59,012 nucleotides of DNA from G001797105 sp964528155. Its GTDB lineage: Bacteria > Chloroflexota > Anaerolineae > Anaerolineales > E44-bin32. The notes beneath the pieces are model-generated. The model was given only the letters and a program-made list of their open reading frames with translations, did no database searches and was not told where the DNA came from. A program made the translations under genes and the position numbers. The stretch covers positions 1 to 59,012 of the forward strand of contig CAZGRL010000017.1 in NCBI GenBank assembly GCA_964528155.1, given 5' to 3'. Position 1 is the first letter of the stretch. Each line of letters starts with the position of its first letter. Shown one piece after another: positions 17,476 through 25,319 of this stretch.

Positions 17476-18108
17476 CTACTCCTCGAACGCCGCCAATACT
17501 TCCCCAGGAACCAAACCCTCTCGGGCCATGCGTTCCTTCAAGCGAAGACGGGCGTCGTGGAGCAGTTTGTACAGCGCATTGCGGTTTGTACCCATTCGCC
17601 GCGCAACCTCATCCATAGGCATGCCCTCGATGGCCACCGCGGTCAACGCCTTACGCTGGCGATCCGTGAGCTCCTCGCGCATCAGCCGGCCAAGCTGGCT
17701 CATGAGATCGCTCCGCTCGGCTGCCGCATCGGGACCTGGGCCCGGATCGGCGGCAGCTCCGCCCAGACGGCCCTCGCTCCCCTCCAGCAACTCCTCCAGC
17801 GAAACGTCTTTCCAGCGTCTGCGTCGGAGCTCGCTCAGGGCGATGTGGACGGCGATCTTGTGGACCCAGGTGGTGAATTGGCTCCGCCCCTCAAAGGTGT
17901 CCAGACGCGACTGCACACGCAAGAGAGTCTCCTGTGCGACCTCCTCCGCCAATGGGGCAAACGCAGGATCGGACGGCGAGAGCCAGTTCGAGAGCGCGTA
18001 GGGAAGGCCGCCGATGATCACGGACCGTAGATCAGTCAGGGCCGCATCGCGCGACTCGCCTTTTGAGCGCAAATCAGACAGCCACTCTTCATTGGTTCTC
18101 TTGGCCAC
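17476..18108 (-). CDS. ECF-type RNA polymerase sigma factor
   Basis: The 210-residue protein has sigma region 2 (AEEVAQETLLRVQSRLDTF, then GRSQFTTWVHKIAVHIALSE) and region 4 (LTDRQRKALTAVAIEGMPMDEVARRM with a helix-turn-helix continuing to NALYKLLHDARLRLKE). The start is GTG 18108 with GGAG 7 bases upstream. A perfect TATAAT (minus strand, 18126-18131) lies just beyond. It should direct polymerase to a stress or envelope regulon, held in check by the anti-sigma factor encoded next. The long acidic and glycine-rich linker (about 110-135) is unremarkable. Confidence 0.88.
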   Translation of the reverse strand: MAKRTNEEWLSDLRSKGESRDAALTDLRSVIIGGLPYALSNWLSPSDPAFAPLAEEVAQETLLRVQSRLDTFEGRSQFTTWVHKIAVHIALSELRRRRWKDVSLEELLEGSEGRLGGAAADPGPGPDAAAERSDLMSQLGRLMREELTDRQRKALTAVAIEGMPMDEVARRMGTNRNALYKLLHDARLRLKERMAREGLVPGEVLAAFEE

Positions 18109-18322
18109 GAGGCAACTCCGTCGAGATTATATTCGATCGCTACCCGCACACCCTGCCCCCAGCGGCTACGCCTGCCCAAACCGAATTGCCCATAAGGAAT
18201 GACCTGTCCCGCCCACCGTCGCCACACGTGATATACCTTCATAGAAGGATACTCAGGCTGCCGGCGAGGCCGGTGCCACTACGATCGAGATGAATTCAGG
18301 GGACGACGCGGAAGGAGTGTTG

Positions 18323-18910
18323 ATGAAAGACAGCGAGGCACTTCAGCGATCTTACAATCTGGTGCGGTCGAAATGGGACCCGAACTTCGACTGGATCGTC
18401 AACGACGCCTCCCCCTGGACACCCTTTGACCGGCGCGTGGCCGACTCAAGTATTGCCCTGATCAGCACCTGTGGTGCCTATCGCAAGGAGATGGACATCC
18501 CGTTTGATGCGGAGAACTACTACGGCGATCCCTCGTACCGGGAGATCCCCAGGGATACGCTTCTGGAAGCCCTGGCGTTCGCGCACACCCATTACAACCA
18601 CATGTACGTCGACGAAGATCCGGCAGTAGGTTTTCCGCTATCTCATCTGCGGGAGTTCGAGGGCGACGGGATCATCGGGGAATTCGCCGATCCGGCCCTG
18701 GCATTCATGGGCTATCTACCTCAGCCCCGACAACTCATCGAGCAGACCGCCCCTGCCGCGGCGGCGAGGCTCCTTGAGGCGAGTGCACAGGCGGCGCTGC
18801 TCATCCCGTGTTGACCTATCTGTCAGCAGACCGTGGGACTGATCAGCCGAGCGTTGGAAGAGGCGGGGCTATCGACTGTGTGTCTCGTGATGCGTCGTGA
18901 GGTAGCTTAG
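18323..18910 (+). CDS. GrdB-like (glycine/sarcosine/betaine reductase selenoprotein B family) protein with in-frame TGA, probable selenocysteine
   Basis: ATG 18323 has AAGGAG 6 bases upstream. The frame runs to a TGA at 18812-18814 (codon 164), where the sequence reads LLIPC-TGA-PIC. It then continues in frame as QQTVGLISRALEEAGLSTV before a TAG at 18908-18910. In this family the site normally holds a CPxC or UPxC redox motif, so the TGA fits selenocysteine, giving UPIC. Earlier residues, such as DPSYREIPRDTLLEAL and HTHYNH, also fit the family. With Sec read-through the product has 195 residues. Classical GrdB takes part in amino-acid reduction, but the function of these short homologues is unclear. 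No sel genes are in the window. The conserved frame continues past the TAG (see the next entry). Confidence 0.75.
18823..18842 (+). other. possible bacterial SECIS-like stem-loop
   Basis: Starting 8 nt after the TGA, TCAG (18823-18826) can pair with CTGA (18839-18842). An inner CC/GG closes a GTG apical loop (18833-18835), 18 nt after the TGA. A guanine at the first loop position and this spacing agree with what is known of bacterial SECIS elements. The stem is short and has an internal loop, so this is only suggestive. Confidence 0.3.
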
Positions 18911-19081
18911 AATGTCCTCCCGCCGCGAGCACTGTTCGTACCTTTCCCCCTCGGAGCACCTCTGGGACCTCCCGGCGACGTCGATACCCAACGCGGCGTG
19001 CTCATGGAGCTTCTCGATGTCCTCGAACAGGCGACCGAACCGGGGACGATCATCGACTCCCCATGGCTCTGGAAGCACTGA
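18911..19081 (+). pseudogene. in-frame C-terminal continuation of the GrdB-like gene after an amber stop
   Basis: Directly after the TAG at 18908-18910 the same frame stays open for 56 codons to a TGA at 19079-19081. It encodes sequence that fits the family C-terminus: NVLPPRALFVPFPLGAPLG, then a stretch ending TEPGTIIDSPWLWKH. No start codon or ribosome site supports separate expression. The simplest reading is a single-base nonsense change in the organism or the assembly, because there is no frameshift. Amber read-through is the less likely alternative. Confidence 0.7.
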
Positions 19082-19539
19082 GCGCCGCGCCCGTCTACAG
19101 GCAACAGGATGGTCCGTTGATGGCTCTTCTGCTGTCGTCCTCAGTTCGGGATGCACGCCATCCGCCCCCAATGACCCGGGGCAGATAGAGAATGCAACAA
19201 GCTTGCTCGAACCGACTTTCTCCCTGTTGAACGAGAGATCGCGTTTTTCCGGCGTAGTGACGCCGTCAGAGACAGCTCACTGAACAACGCAGGCACGGCG
19301 AGGTGCTGTGTTGCCAACGTGAGCAGACGCCGTATCTGACCCAGTCGCCTGGCCTCGGCACCCTTGGATCATCGTCCGCTCAGGGTCTACATCTTTCTCA
19401 AACAGCTTCTTCATCTTCCCGAAGCGCGGATGGCCTAATCTTGAGAGAGACAGCCTCTGTCGGCGCACCAATCGGTTGGACCGTCGGGCCGACTACTCAT
19501 CCGCTTATTTGGACCACGAATGATCCACGGAGTGCAACC
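19082..19539. other. intergenic region with no supported gene
   Basis: Several short open frames cross this stretch on both strands, but none has a ribosome site, a recognisable motif or consistent codon use. No strong hairpin or promoter was seen. Confidence 0.5.
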
Positions 19540-19947
19540 TTGAACTCAGAGTGTAATGGCTACCCCGAGTTGTCTGATGGCGTAGCTCGCCACTTGGTGC
19601 GACTGAGCGGAGATCTCCCGCAGGCCTTTGAAGAGAAGGTCCTGCACTATCCCGGAAAGCAGAGATACATCGCCACATGGTGGTCAGAAGATCGTCAGAG
19701 CGTGGTGTGGGCCGATGGTCGGATCTGGCGAGAAGACGGTATTGACGAGGACGAGTGGACCTGGTGGACATACACACTGGCCATCTCGAACAGCTTTGAA
19801 GCCGACATTTTGGGATATGACCTGGATCTCCCGCTGCGCGTCTTGCTGCTCGACCTTCATCAGAGAAGGATGTGGCTGGCGCCCATCGGCGCGGCTTGTG
19901 ATCTCCTGCGCAGTGTCGCGTCTGAGGGGGAACTCGAGAGTGCCTAG
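19540..19947 (+). CDS. hypothetical protein, Trp/acidic-rich
   Basis: Start TTG 19540 is chosen because GGAG lies 7 bases upstream. An ATG at 19303 is in frame, but the extra residues look non-coding. The 135-residue product is rich in Trp and acidic residues (YIATWWSEDRQSVVWADGRIW and EDEWTWWTY) and ends in LLLDLHQRRMWLAPIGAACDLL. I do not recognise the family. No signal peptide or membrane helix is visible. Its stop overlaps the start of the NBR1-Ig lipoprotein by 8 bp, which supports translation of both from one message. Confidence 0.5.
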   Translation: MNSECNGYPELSDGVARHLVRLSGDLPQAFEEKVLHYPGKQRYIATWWSEDRQSVVWADGRIWREDGIDEDEWTWWTYTLAISNSFEADILGYDLDLPLRVLLLDLHQRRMWLAPIGAACDLLRSVASEGELESA

Positions 19948-20740
19948 GAGGCGACGCTCAAAGGGGCTGCCCGGACGCCTGACAGCGGTGATCATGGCCT
20001 CGATCCTCCTTGGAGCTTGCAGTGCGTCGGCAGCGAACTCAGACGTGCAAGAGTCCCCGTCTAATGCCGCACGTTCGGCAGCCACGGCGGAGGCACTGCT
20101 GACCGGGCTGGCGCCGACGAGCACACCTATCCCCCCAACGGCTGCGGTCTCACCTACGGGGGAAAGCACCCTGTCTTCGACCCAGACGGCGACTCAGAGC
20201 CCGCTGCCCACGAACAGATCTCAGGTGGTGTACAGCCAGCCCGTGTGCGACATGGCCGGATTTGTCGAGGATGTGAGCATCCCCGACGGGACCGATGTGG
20301 AGGCGGGAACGACATTCACGAAGACCTGGCGAGTTCGCAACGACGGAACCTGCACATGGAATGCCGACTATCGCGTCGTCTTCTCGGATGGGGATGCGCT
20401 CGGTGGGCCCGACTCGGCCGAGTTCGTCACCGAGGACATCGCTCCGGGCGATACGATCGACGTCTCCATCGAATTTGTCGCCCCGGACGATCCGGGCAAT
20501 CACACGGGGTATTGGAAGCTGGAGAATGACGAAGGGGGCGTCTTCGGGATCGGCGCGTCGGGCTCACCCTTCTGGGTCGAGATCGATATCGCGGAGGCGG
20601 ATGCGACTGTCACGCCTACGCTCACCCCCACCATCACAGAGGCGACATCAACGCCAACTGAAGGAAACCCGAGCCCCACAGCCACGCCGACTGAAGAGGT
20701 TAGCCCGTCGGCCACCTCAAGCGTTGAGCCAGACCTCTGA
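19940..20740 (+). CDS. lipoprotein with NBR1-Ig-like domain
   Basis: GTG 19940 gives 266 residues: a basic start, a hydrophobic stretch and the lipobox LLGAC, with the lipidated Cys at residue 27. A Ser/Thr/Pro-rich linker follows. An NBR1-type immunoglobulin-like domain (about 100-215) then shows VSIPDGTDVEAGTTFTKTWR, RNDGTCTW and GYWKLENDEGGVFG. The C-terminus is another Thr/Pro-rich tail. This domain is frequent in Chloroflexota surface lipoproteins and probably mediates protein binding at the cell surface. ATG 19994 is possible but would weaken the signal peptide. The gene ends about 125 bp before an assembly gap. Confidence 0.8.
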   Translation: MPRRRRSKGLPGRLTAVIMASILLGACSASAANSDVQESPSNAARSAATAEALLTGLAPTSTPIPPTAAVSPTGESTLSSTQTATQSPLPTNRSQVVYSQPVCDMAGFVEDVSIPDGTDVEAGTTFTKTWRVRNDGTCTWNADYRVVFSDGDALGGPDSAEFVTEDIAPGDTIDVSIEFVAPDDPGNHTGYWKLENDEGGVFGIGASGSPFWVEIDIAEADATVTPTLTPTITEATSTPTEGNPSPTATPTEEVSPSATSSVEPDL

Positions 20741-20775
20741 TCATGCTTCCGGCCGCCCCGCTGCTTCACGCGGAT

Positions 20776-20987
20776 GGGGCTGAAATGAGGAGGCGGGGCG
20801 GCGGATCCCGGCCGCCCCCGCAATTGAGGCCCGCCCCCGCGACGCCCTGGGGGGGCGCGGGGCGNNNNNNNNNNCCCTTCCCCCAACCCACCCCCCCTCC
20901 CCCCCCCCCCCCCCGCTCCCCCCGGGGTTGGGGTCTAAACGGGGGCGGCGCCCCGCCCCCCCCCCCCCGCCTCCTCATTTCAGCCCC
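20776..20987. repeat. 23-bp perfect inverted repeat flanking an assembly gap and homopolymer C/G tracts
   Basis: Positions 20776-20798 are the exact reverse complement of 20965-20987. Between them lie ten N (20865-20874) and long runs of C and G, far from the composition of neighbouring genes. This looks like an assembly fold-back or low-quality sequence rather than biology. Reading frames here should not be trusted. Confidence 0.8.
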
Positions 20988-21021
20988 GAACCCTCTACGC
21001 CTTCGAGGTCCGATGGACTGA

Positions 21022-22404
21022 TCAGCCGACGTCAGCCCCTTTTGCAGGATTCGCGGGCTGGTCGTCCGATGCTTGGGTGGGAAGTTCGATGACGAAAGTC
21101 GCGCCTTCGCCGGGCGCGCTCTCAGCCCAGATCTTACCGCCAAGGGCCTCGACGATCGACTTGGCGATCGCCAGACCCAGGCCTGAGCCCTCGTCCCGTT
21201 GACGCGGCTTCGCCCGTCCTCCGTAGAATCGATCGAAGATATGCTCGAGTTCCTCCGGATCGATCTCCGGCCCGTTGTTGTGGACGCGGATTCGAACGCC
21301 GGTTTGTTGCGCCTCAGCGGACATCTCGATCCGACCACCTTTAGGGGTGTGCCTGAGAGCATTGACCAACAGGTTCCCCATCACCTGGCTCATTCGATCC
21401 GCATCGATGCTGACCTCCGGCAAGCCCGCAGGCGCGTCGACATACAAGCCGATCTTCTTCGTCTTCGCCTGTGACTTGAATGCCGCCCCGATCTTGTCCA
21501 GGAGTTGAGCGACCGATTGTTGTTGGGTGTACAGCGTGAGCTCGCCAGCCTCCGACATCGATAGGGTGCGAAGATCATCCACTAGCCGGCTGAGATGATT
21601 GGCCTCATCGTGAATGATGTGGAATGTCTCTGTCGACGGTGGCAGCACGCCGTCGCTCAGGGCTTCGGCATGACCGAGGATCACGCTTAGCGGCGTCCGC
21701 AGCTCATGGGCGATATCGGCGGTCATTCGTAGGCGGAGCTCACGGGCGCGAGTCAGGCTCTCGTTCATATGATTGAACGCGCGGGCAAGCGTTCCCAGCT
21801 CATCCTTCGTTCGCACCGGGACGGGCTCGACGCTGGCGCCAAGGGCGATGGCGTTTGAGGCCGCCGTCAGCTCGCGAAGGGTCCTGGTGAGCGAACGCGA
21901 GAGCAGGATGCCCAGGGCGAGTGAAAGGGCCGCGCCGCCCAAGACGGCCAGGAGCAGGTTGCGATTAATCCGGTCGATGAAGCCCCCCGGCGGCCGGCGC
22001 GGGCCAAAGGCTTCCGGCCCGGAGAACATCGTTCCGACCACCTTCTGCCCAACGACGATCGGCGTACCATCTGCTGCCAGGATGTCCGGTGGGCGGCTGA
22101 AGCCGGGGGGTAGATTGTGCGGAAACACCACCGCCCCATTTGCATCGACCAATATGAACGCGGTGCGCAACGTCGGCCTCTGTGCTTCTTCCCCGGCCAG
22201 AATGGTCGAGTCGACCCCTGTCCAATCTCCCTTCGTGCTGTAGTAATCGCGAAGCCGGGAGGCCATGGTCTCCCGATCCTGCGCCTCGACGTACACATCG
22301 AACTCTCGCGCCACAACTCGCGCTGCCAGGACCGCCAGGAAGAAGAGACCCGACAGGCTGGCGACGAAGAACGCGATTGCGAGCTTGGCGCTCAATGATT
22401 TCAT
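21022..22404 (-). CDS. sensor histidine kinase (HAMP-HisKA-HATPase_c)
   Basis: The 460-residue protein has a membrane segment at 7-29 and an extracytoplasmic sensor region to about 150. A second membrane helix (about 152-173) leads to a HAMP linker (about 174-225) and HisKA with DIAHELRTPLSVILGHAEAL. The His of HELRTP is the phosphorylation site. The ATPase domain shows NLLVNALRHTPKGG (N box) and GSGLGLAIAKSIVEALGG (G2 region). It should autophosphorylate and pass the phosphate to the response regulator whose gene it overlaps by 4 bp (ATGA). The signal is not evident. The nearby MacAB-like exporter suggests an envelope or drug stress. Confidence 0.92.
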   Translation of the reverse strand: MKSLSAKLAIAFFVASLSGLFFLAVLAARVVAREFDVYVEAQDRETMASRLRDYYSTKGDWTGVDSTILAGEEAQRPTLRTAFILVDANGAVVFPHNLPPGFSRPPDILAADGTPIVVGQKVVGTMFSGPEAFGPRRPPGGFIDRINRNLLLAVLGGAALSLALGILLSRSLTRTLRELTAASNAIALGASVEPVPVRTKDELGTLARAFNHMNESLTRARELRLRMTADIAHELRTPLSVILGHAEALSDGVLPPSTETFHIIHDEANHLSRLVDDLRTLSMSEAGELTLYTQQQSVAQLLDKIGAAFKSQAKTKKIGLYVDAPAGLPEVSIDADRMSQVMGNLLVNALRHTPKGGRIEMSAEAQQTGVRIRVHNNGPEIDPEELEHIFDRFYGGRAKPRQRDEGSGLGLAIAKSIVEALGGKIWAESAPGEGATFVIELPTQASDDQPANPAKGADVG

Positions 22405-23105
22405 TCGCCTTCCTCATCCGCGAAGCGGTAGCCAACACCGTAGACCGTCTTGATGTAGCGTGGATTTCGCGGCTCAGGCTCGATCTTCGCCCTCAGGTTC
22501 TTGATATGCAGATCGATCGAACGTTCGTATCCCTCGAAGGCCATCCCATGCAGGTGATCCAGGAGCTCGAAGCGTGTGAACACCTTCCCCGGCACCGACA
22601 TCAGCCAAGCCAGGAGCTCAAACTCGGATGGCGTCAAATCGACCAGCCTGTCTTCGACCGTGACGCGGCGCTTCGGTCTGTCGAGGCTCAGGCCCCTGGA
22701 GAACAACTGATCCGGCCGCGGTCCGTCCTTCCCCGCCCGTCGCAGGACGGCGCGGACGCGAGCCACAAGCTCGCGCGGGCTGAAAGGCTTGGTTACGTAG
22801 TCGTCGGCGCCCAACTCGAGGCCGACAACCTTGTCGCTCTCTTCGATGCGAGCCGTCAGCAGGATCACCGGGGTCGAGTCTTGCTTGCGGTGCTGGCGCA
22901 GGAATTCGATCCCATCCATTTCCGGCATCATGACGTCAAGCAGAATCAGCCCGGGCTTTTCGCGCCGGGCGACTTCCAGTGCCTCACGTCCGTCGGACGC
23001 CGTGACCACGCGAAATCCTTGCTGGCCCAGGTATGCCTTGAGCAAGGACAGGACCCGTTCTTCGTCGTCGACAACCAGGATCGTCGTCGCCAATGCGGGC
23101 TCCAT
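22401..23105 (-). CDS. OmpR/PhoB-family response regulator
   Basis: From ATG 23105 (MEPALATTILVVDD) the protein has 234 residues. The receiver domain has the acidic pair in VVDDEE, the phospho-acceptor Asp in LLDVMMPEMDG, the Thr in LLTAR and the Lys in YVTKPFSP. The C-terminal winged helix has LTPSEFELLAWL and ERSIDLHIKNLRAKIEPEP with the final YGVGYRF. It should bind promoters once phosphorylated by the kinase encoded next (ATGA overlap). The frame is open to 23153 but the added residues are not receiver-like. The upstream envelope and efflux genes are likely targets. Confidence 0.92.
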   Translation of the reverse strand: MEPALATTILVVDDEERVLSLLKAYLGQQGFRVVTASDGREALEVARREKPGLILLDVMMPEMDGIEFLRQHRKQDSTPVILLTARIEESDKVVGLELGADDYVTKPFSPRELVARVRAVLRRAGKDGPRPDQLFSRGLSLDRPKRRVTVEDRLVDLTPSEFELLAWLMSVPGKVFTRFELLDHLHGMAFEGYERSIDLHIKNLRAKIEPEPRNPRYIKTVYGVGYRFADEEGE

Positions 23106-23257
23106 CTCACCGGTACAACCATCGGACACCGCTAGCCGGACGGACCGCCGCATCCAGGTGCAGGACCGATCTCATCTCAAGTCAAGTGGTGTGAGGCTCC
23201 TCCCGGCCTGGCTGACTGAAGCGCAAGCCGAGTCGGCCGGGAAGGAGCCGATCTCCG

Positions 23258-23680
23258 TCAACTACGCCTGGCGCGTTTGGTCGCCGGGCGCTTCGCCTCC
23301 TGCTCGTGAAGCTGAGTGTGCCAAGCCTCGAAAGAAGCCGGCACCCCGACCTCGGTTCCGCCCGCCGACGACTCACGGTTGGAAGGGCGACGCCCGATGG
23401 CCGCCAGGATCAAGCCCACAGCAACGCCAAAGGCGAAGATCAGGATCGATCCCAGCCAGCCGAAGATGGGAAAGCCGATGCTCCTTGCATATCCGGGCAT
23501 CATCCCATACTGATGGGGCATGTTGAAGAACCTACCCTCACCCGCCATACCCCTGCCGGCGAAACCGAACCCGCCGACACCGAGGAAGCCGGCTCGAGCG
23601 AACAGCCAGGCGCCGACCACGATCAAGGCCAACACGACCACTGCAATCAGCACCCACATCAAGATCCTTCTAGCACTCAT
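23258..23680 (-). CDS. hypothetical membrane protein with two TM segments
   Basis: The 140-residue protein has two hydrophobic helices (about 7-28 and 70-92). A Gly/Phe/Met-rich loop (GFLGVGGFGFAGRGMAGEGR, then NMPHQYGMMPGY) joins them, and the C-terminal tail is basic and probably cytoplasmic. The composition recalls small Met-rich or SHOCT-like envelope proteins that often sit beside two-component systems. No known domain is certain. It lies between the response regulator and a lipoprotein gene in a same-strand series. Confidence 0.6.
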   Translation of the reverse strand: MSARRILMWVLIAVVVLALIVVGAWLFARAGFLGVGGFGFAGRGMAGEGRFFNMPHQYGMMPGYARSIGFPIFGWLGSILIFAFGVAVGLILAAIGRRPSNRESSAGGTEVGVPASFEAWHTQLHEQEAKRPATKRARRS

Positions 23681-23802
23681 ACCATTTCACCTTTCATGTT
23701 TAGGGACGGCCCTCGCGTTGCGTGAAATGACGAAGGCATCAGCCCGCTTCTTCACGTTGACGACTCTGCTGCCGCGACCGGCGCGGCCAGCCCGTCCACC
23801 TT

Positions 23803-24636
23803 TCATCCACCGCTGGCAGCCGGTGTTGCGGTTGCCGCCGGCGTTGAGTTCGCCGCTGGCGTAGAGCTACCAGCTGGCGCCAAGCTGGCCGCTGGCGCGG
23901 GCGCACCGCCCGACTTCTCCTGGAGATATTGGATCAGAAAGCCGACCAAAGCTGGATTTGCTCCGGATGTCCCGGCTCGCTGAGCTCTCAAGGTGGCTAA
24001 GGCCTGTGGGTTCGGGGTTTGTGCGGGGGCCAGGGCGCTAGATCCGCTCCCGCCGCCTTCGGCGAAACCACCTCCACCACCGGGGAAGAAGAAGCCCCCT
24101 CCACCGCCGCCAGCAAAGCCGCCACCGCCGGCGAAACCACCCCCACCATTACCGCGGCGCGTCCCGCCATTCTGCGGGGTATCTCCCTGGCCCGGGGTCT
24201 GCGTGCCGCTGAATTGGCCCTGGCCCTGTGGATTCCGACCACGGAACGCCGTCTGCAAATCGGCCGTGGTCAGTTTCATGTCCGCAATCCCGGTCATCTG
24301 AGCAGCCGTCATGGTTTGCTGGATCTGAGTCACCAGGGCATTCGTTTCCTGGGGAGCAGCTGTCTGACTTGTCGACAGCGTGCGGTACGCCTCCCATAGG
24401 GGCAAGAGCTCTTGCGCCTGTTGAGGCGTGACGGCCAGGTCAGTTCCGTCGAGCTTGATCGTTCCGACGATAAGCTGGCTTACCGCCGGGAGCGCATCGG
24501 AGTAGTTCTCACTCAGGCTGGCGCCGGGGCTGCGTCCGGCGTCCCCAGTCGCCCTGGCCGTCTGGCCGACGGCCGAACACCCGGCCAGGGCCACGACCAC
24601 GATCAAGCTCCACATCCCGAAAATCCATCGTTTCAT
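23803..24636 (-). CDS. putative lipoprotein with Gly/Phe-rich repeat region
   Basis: The 277-residue protein has a lipoprotein signal peptide with lipobox VALAGC (Cys20). A central domain (about 55-135) of Gln/Thr-rich helices holds VTPQQAQELLPLWEAYRTL. A glycine/phenylalanine-rich repeat region follows (about 160-205, units like GGGGFAGGGG). A C-terminal tail of Ala/Pro/Thr repeats (SLAPAGSSTPAANSTP) completes it. Similar proteins occur next to MacAB-like ABC exporters in Anaerolineae, as I recall. The biochemical role is unknown. It is likely surface exposed. Confidence 0.65.
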   Translation of the reverse strand: MKRWIFGMWSLIVVVALAGCSAVGQTARATGDAGRSPGASLSENYSDALPAVSQLIVGTIKLDGTDLAVTPQQAQELLPLWEAYRTLSTSQTAAPQETNALVTQIQQTMTAAQMTGIADMKLTTADLQTAFRGRNPQGQGQFSGTQTPGQGDTPQNGGTRRGNGGGGFAGGGGFAGGGGGGFFFPGGGGGFAEGGGSGSSALAPAQTPNPQALATLRAQRAGTSGANPALVGFLIQYLQEKSGGAPAPAASLAPAGSSTPAANSTPAATATPAASGG

Positions 24637-24718
24637 AGGACATCACTCCATCCGGGTCCAGCATGCCGCCAGGCTGTCCGCGGACCGCGTTGGCGAGCTG
24701 GCTACCTCGGCCGATGAT

Positions 24719-25222
24719 CTAGCCCGGGCCTTCGAGGGCCCATAGGCTGGTAACCTTCTTATCCACAACATCGTAGGTCGCTTCGAAGTGACAGCCTCCT
24801 TCACCCAACGACACAAACTCATGCGTCCAATCTACGCCATCAGCCTGGCAGAAGCCCACCACCAGGATCTGCGGCCTCCCGGCTCGGCTGAAGCCGAAGT
24901 ACTGCCGGCGGTACTGGGAGAGCACATGCAGACCCGGTACGGATCCTAGCTGGGCTGCCGCCGCCAGCTTCGCCTCAAGCGTCTTGATCTCAGCCTCATC
25001 TGGCGTCCAGAAGTCATTCGGGCCGGCGGACAGCATCGCCCCCAGGCTTGCCGCCGCATGGGCACCGCTGAAAATGACGCCTTCGTATCCCTGACCAGAG
25101 ATCATCGTGTTCCTTACCGTCCAGTTACGGTACAGCACCGCAGCGGTCAGAGCCAACACGGTGAGTATCGCAAATGCGCCCAGGATCCTTCCGCCTGGCC
25201 AATTCCGCCCGTTGATTCTCAT
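24719..25222 (-). CDS. hypothetical membrane-anchored protein
   Basis: The 167-residue protein has one N-terminal membrane anchor (about 13-32). A soluble part follows, with GYEGVIFSGAHAAAS, a helical acidic region, and a beta-rich end containing RPQILVVGFCQADGVDW and GGCHFEATYDV. No family is recognised. It lies between the exporter permease and the lipoprotein gene on the same strand, about 100 bp from each, and may be an accessory part of that export system. Confidence 0.55.
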   Translation of the reverse strand: MRINGRNWPGGRILGAFAILTVLALTAAVLYRNWTVRNTMISGQGYEGVIFSGAHAAASLGAMLSAGPNDFWTPDEAEIKTLEAKLAAAAQLGSVPGLHVLSQYRRQYFGFSRAGRPQILVVGFCQADGVDWTHEFVSLGEGGCHFEATYDVVDKKVTSLWALEGPG

Positions 25223-25319
25223 ACATCAGTCGAACCCCACACCATATTCAAGCGCCGACCTGTATCGCTCCGCTCGGTCTCCGGTCCTCCGTCTTCCGTC
25301 TGCCGTCCGTTGCGGGTCG

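Noticed and set aside
18908..18910. TAG as a pyrrolysine codon
   Set aside because: No pyl genes are in the window and the family has no known Pyl. A nonsense change or assembly error is simpler.
20741..21021. Short open frames in the C/G homopolymer region
   Set aside because: They cross N and fold-back sequence, and their Pro/Arg/Gly-only composition is an artefact.
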